NCBI GenBank assembly: GCA_050117725.1
Contig: JASFME010000125.1
Location: 1-6,842 of the forward strand
Direction of reading: 5' to 3'
DNA length: 6,842 nucleotides
Source: JASFJH01 sp050117725
GTDB taxonomy: Bacteria; Pseudomonadota; Gammaproteobacteria; AKS1
Part shown: positions 6,385 through 6,842 of the stretch, in pieces
Layout of the letters: each line of letters starts with the position of its first letter
How positions within the stretch are numbered: position 1 is the stretch's first letter
Program-made: the position numbers and the translations under genes
Notes under the pieces: model-generated
The model's input: only the letters and a program-made list of their open reading frames with translations
Told to the model about the DNA's origin: nothing
Database searches by the model: none

Positions 6385-6682
6385 TCCACCGAAGGCCGAT
6401 AGCCCCAAGGAGCAGCTCAGTGATGAGATTGGCCGCCGCGCCGAGCGCAAGCAACGCGCCCGTGAACAGAACAAGCATACGGCCTGGTTCGGGCTTGGCA
6501 TGTTCGGGCTGGTGGGCTGGTCAGTGGCGATCCCCACCCTGCTCGGCATCGCCCTGGGTTTATGGCTGGATGCACGCTGGCCGGGGCGGGTGTCCTGGAC
6601 GCTGACCTTTCTCATTATCGGTGTGATACTCGGCTGCCTCAATGCCTGGTACTGGGTCAAGCAGGAGAGCGGGCGTGAATGA
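6377..6682 (+). CDS. atpQ: AtpQ, AtpI-like two-helix membrane protein of the N-ATPase
   Basis: This 101-residue protein has a strongly charged N-terminus (about 1-34, many Lys/Arg/Glu) and two hydrophobic helices at about 36-63 (AWFGLGMFGLVGWSVAIPTL, then LGIALGLWLDARW) and about 73-94 (SWTLTFLIIGVILGCLNAWYWV). This is the fold of AtpI/AtpZ-type 'gene 1' proteins, which help c-ring assembly and in N-ATPase operons are called AtpQ; a role in Mg2+ supply has been proposed for the family. ATG 6377 has AGGAG 7 nt upstream and overlaps the atpC stop by 8 nt. An upstream in-frame ATG at 6290 lies within atpC and gives an arginine-rich extension foreign to the family. Position after beta and epsilon supports the name. 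Confidence 0.85.
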   Translation: MVDPPKADSPKEQLSDEIGRRAERKQRAREQNKHTAWFGLGMFGLVGWSVAIPTLLGIALGLWLDARWPGRVSWTLTFLIIGVILGCLNAWYWVKQESGRE

Positions 6683-6842
6683 GATAACGACAGCCGCGCA
6701 AGTCCTGATCACCTTCGGCGGGCTGTTTCTGCTAGGACTGCTCGCCGACCTGGCCGGCCGGCACACGCCTTTGCCAAGGGTCACCCTGTTGCTGTTATCA
6801 GGGTTTGTCATTGGCCCGTCGGTGCTCGATTGGTTGCCGGCC
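6675..6842 (+). CDS. CPA2/Kef-type cation:proton antiporter, N-terminal part
   Basis: A frame opens at GTG 6675, 8 nt before the end of atpQ, with AGGAG 7 nt upstream, and runs 56 codons to the window edge. It reads M-N-E-I-T-T-A-A-Q-V-L, then ITFGGLFLLGLLADLAGR, H-T-P-L-P-R, VTLLLLSGFVIGPSVLDWLP. The first helix, the PLPRV hinge and the second helix ending in G-x-x-I-G-P-S are typical of the start of monovalent cation:proton antiporters of the CPA2 family. Such proteins exchange Na+ or K+ for H+ across the inner membrane. Only the first two helices are visible, so the ion and the completeness of the gene cannot be judged. N-ATPase operons usually have the small protein AtpR in this slot; this sequence does not look like AtpR. 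Confidence 0.75.
   Translation, partial: MNEITTAAQVLITFGGLFLLGLLADLAGRHTPLPRVTLLLLSGFVIGPSVLDWLPA

Noticed and set aside
5433..6389. Minus-strand open frame of 318 codons opposite atpD and atpC
   Set aside because: It lies entirely antisense to clear ATPase genes, has serine/arginine-rich low-complexity composition and resembles no family; a shadow of the codon bias of the real genes.
1..6842. Phage, transposon, CRISPR or defence system
   Set aside because: No transposase, integrase, direct-repeat array, tRNA or known defence domain is seen. The family name 'host attachment' on the baeRF protein is historical and is not evidence of a phage or symbiosis function here.

Overview
The window is chromosomal DNA with no visible mobile element, CRISPR array or RNA gene. 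The proteins look gammaproteobacterial. A probable sucrose-phosphate phosphatase-like gene, an N-type (Na+-type) ATPase gene order and a cation/proton antiporter suggest a salt-exposed organism, for example a halophilic or alkaliphilic sulfur oxidiser or methylotroph. The taxon is an inference from gene content; no marker gene is present.

Left part (1-2300), minus strand. A transaldolase gene (tal, 1075-2172) lies upstream of a two-gene unit: a small 'host attachment'/baeRF-family protein (507-920) whose stop codon overlaps the start of a tandem PRC-barrel protein (510 down to the window edge, incomplete). Two near-identical perfect palindromes (991-1014 and 2267-2296, identical over 22 bp) lie upstream of the baeRF-PRC unit and of tal. 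They contain a TTGA-N6-TCAA core like a Crp/Fnr-family site and probably mark a small regulon.

Middle (2173-2420). This is a divergent intergenic region of about 250 bp. It holds the second palindrome, a plausible sigma70 promoter pointing right (TTATCA-17-TATGCT), and a 9-bp inverted repeat around the predicted transcription start.

Right part (2421-6842), plus strand. Six genes run without any gap, each start overlapping the previous stop by 4-11 nt: a six-hairpin glycosidase (invertase/debranching-like), a HAD-IIB phosphatase of the sucrose-phosphate phosphatase type, ATP synthase beta (atpD), epsilon (atpC), the two-helix AtpI-like protein AtpQ, and the start of a CPA2/Kef-type cation/proton antiporter cut by the window end. 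Beta-epsilon-Q at the head of the cluster is the signature order of the laterally transferred N-ATPase operon. In the usual order atpR follows atpQ; here an antiporter gene does.

Read together, the right-hand run couples two sugar-handling enzymes (possibly sucrose turnover as compatible solute or carbon store) to an ion-translocating ATPase and an antiporter, which would make sense as one salt-response transcription unit. The coupling is visible in the sequence; the physiological reading is inference.
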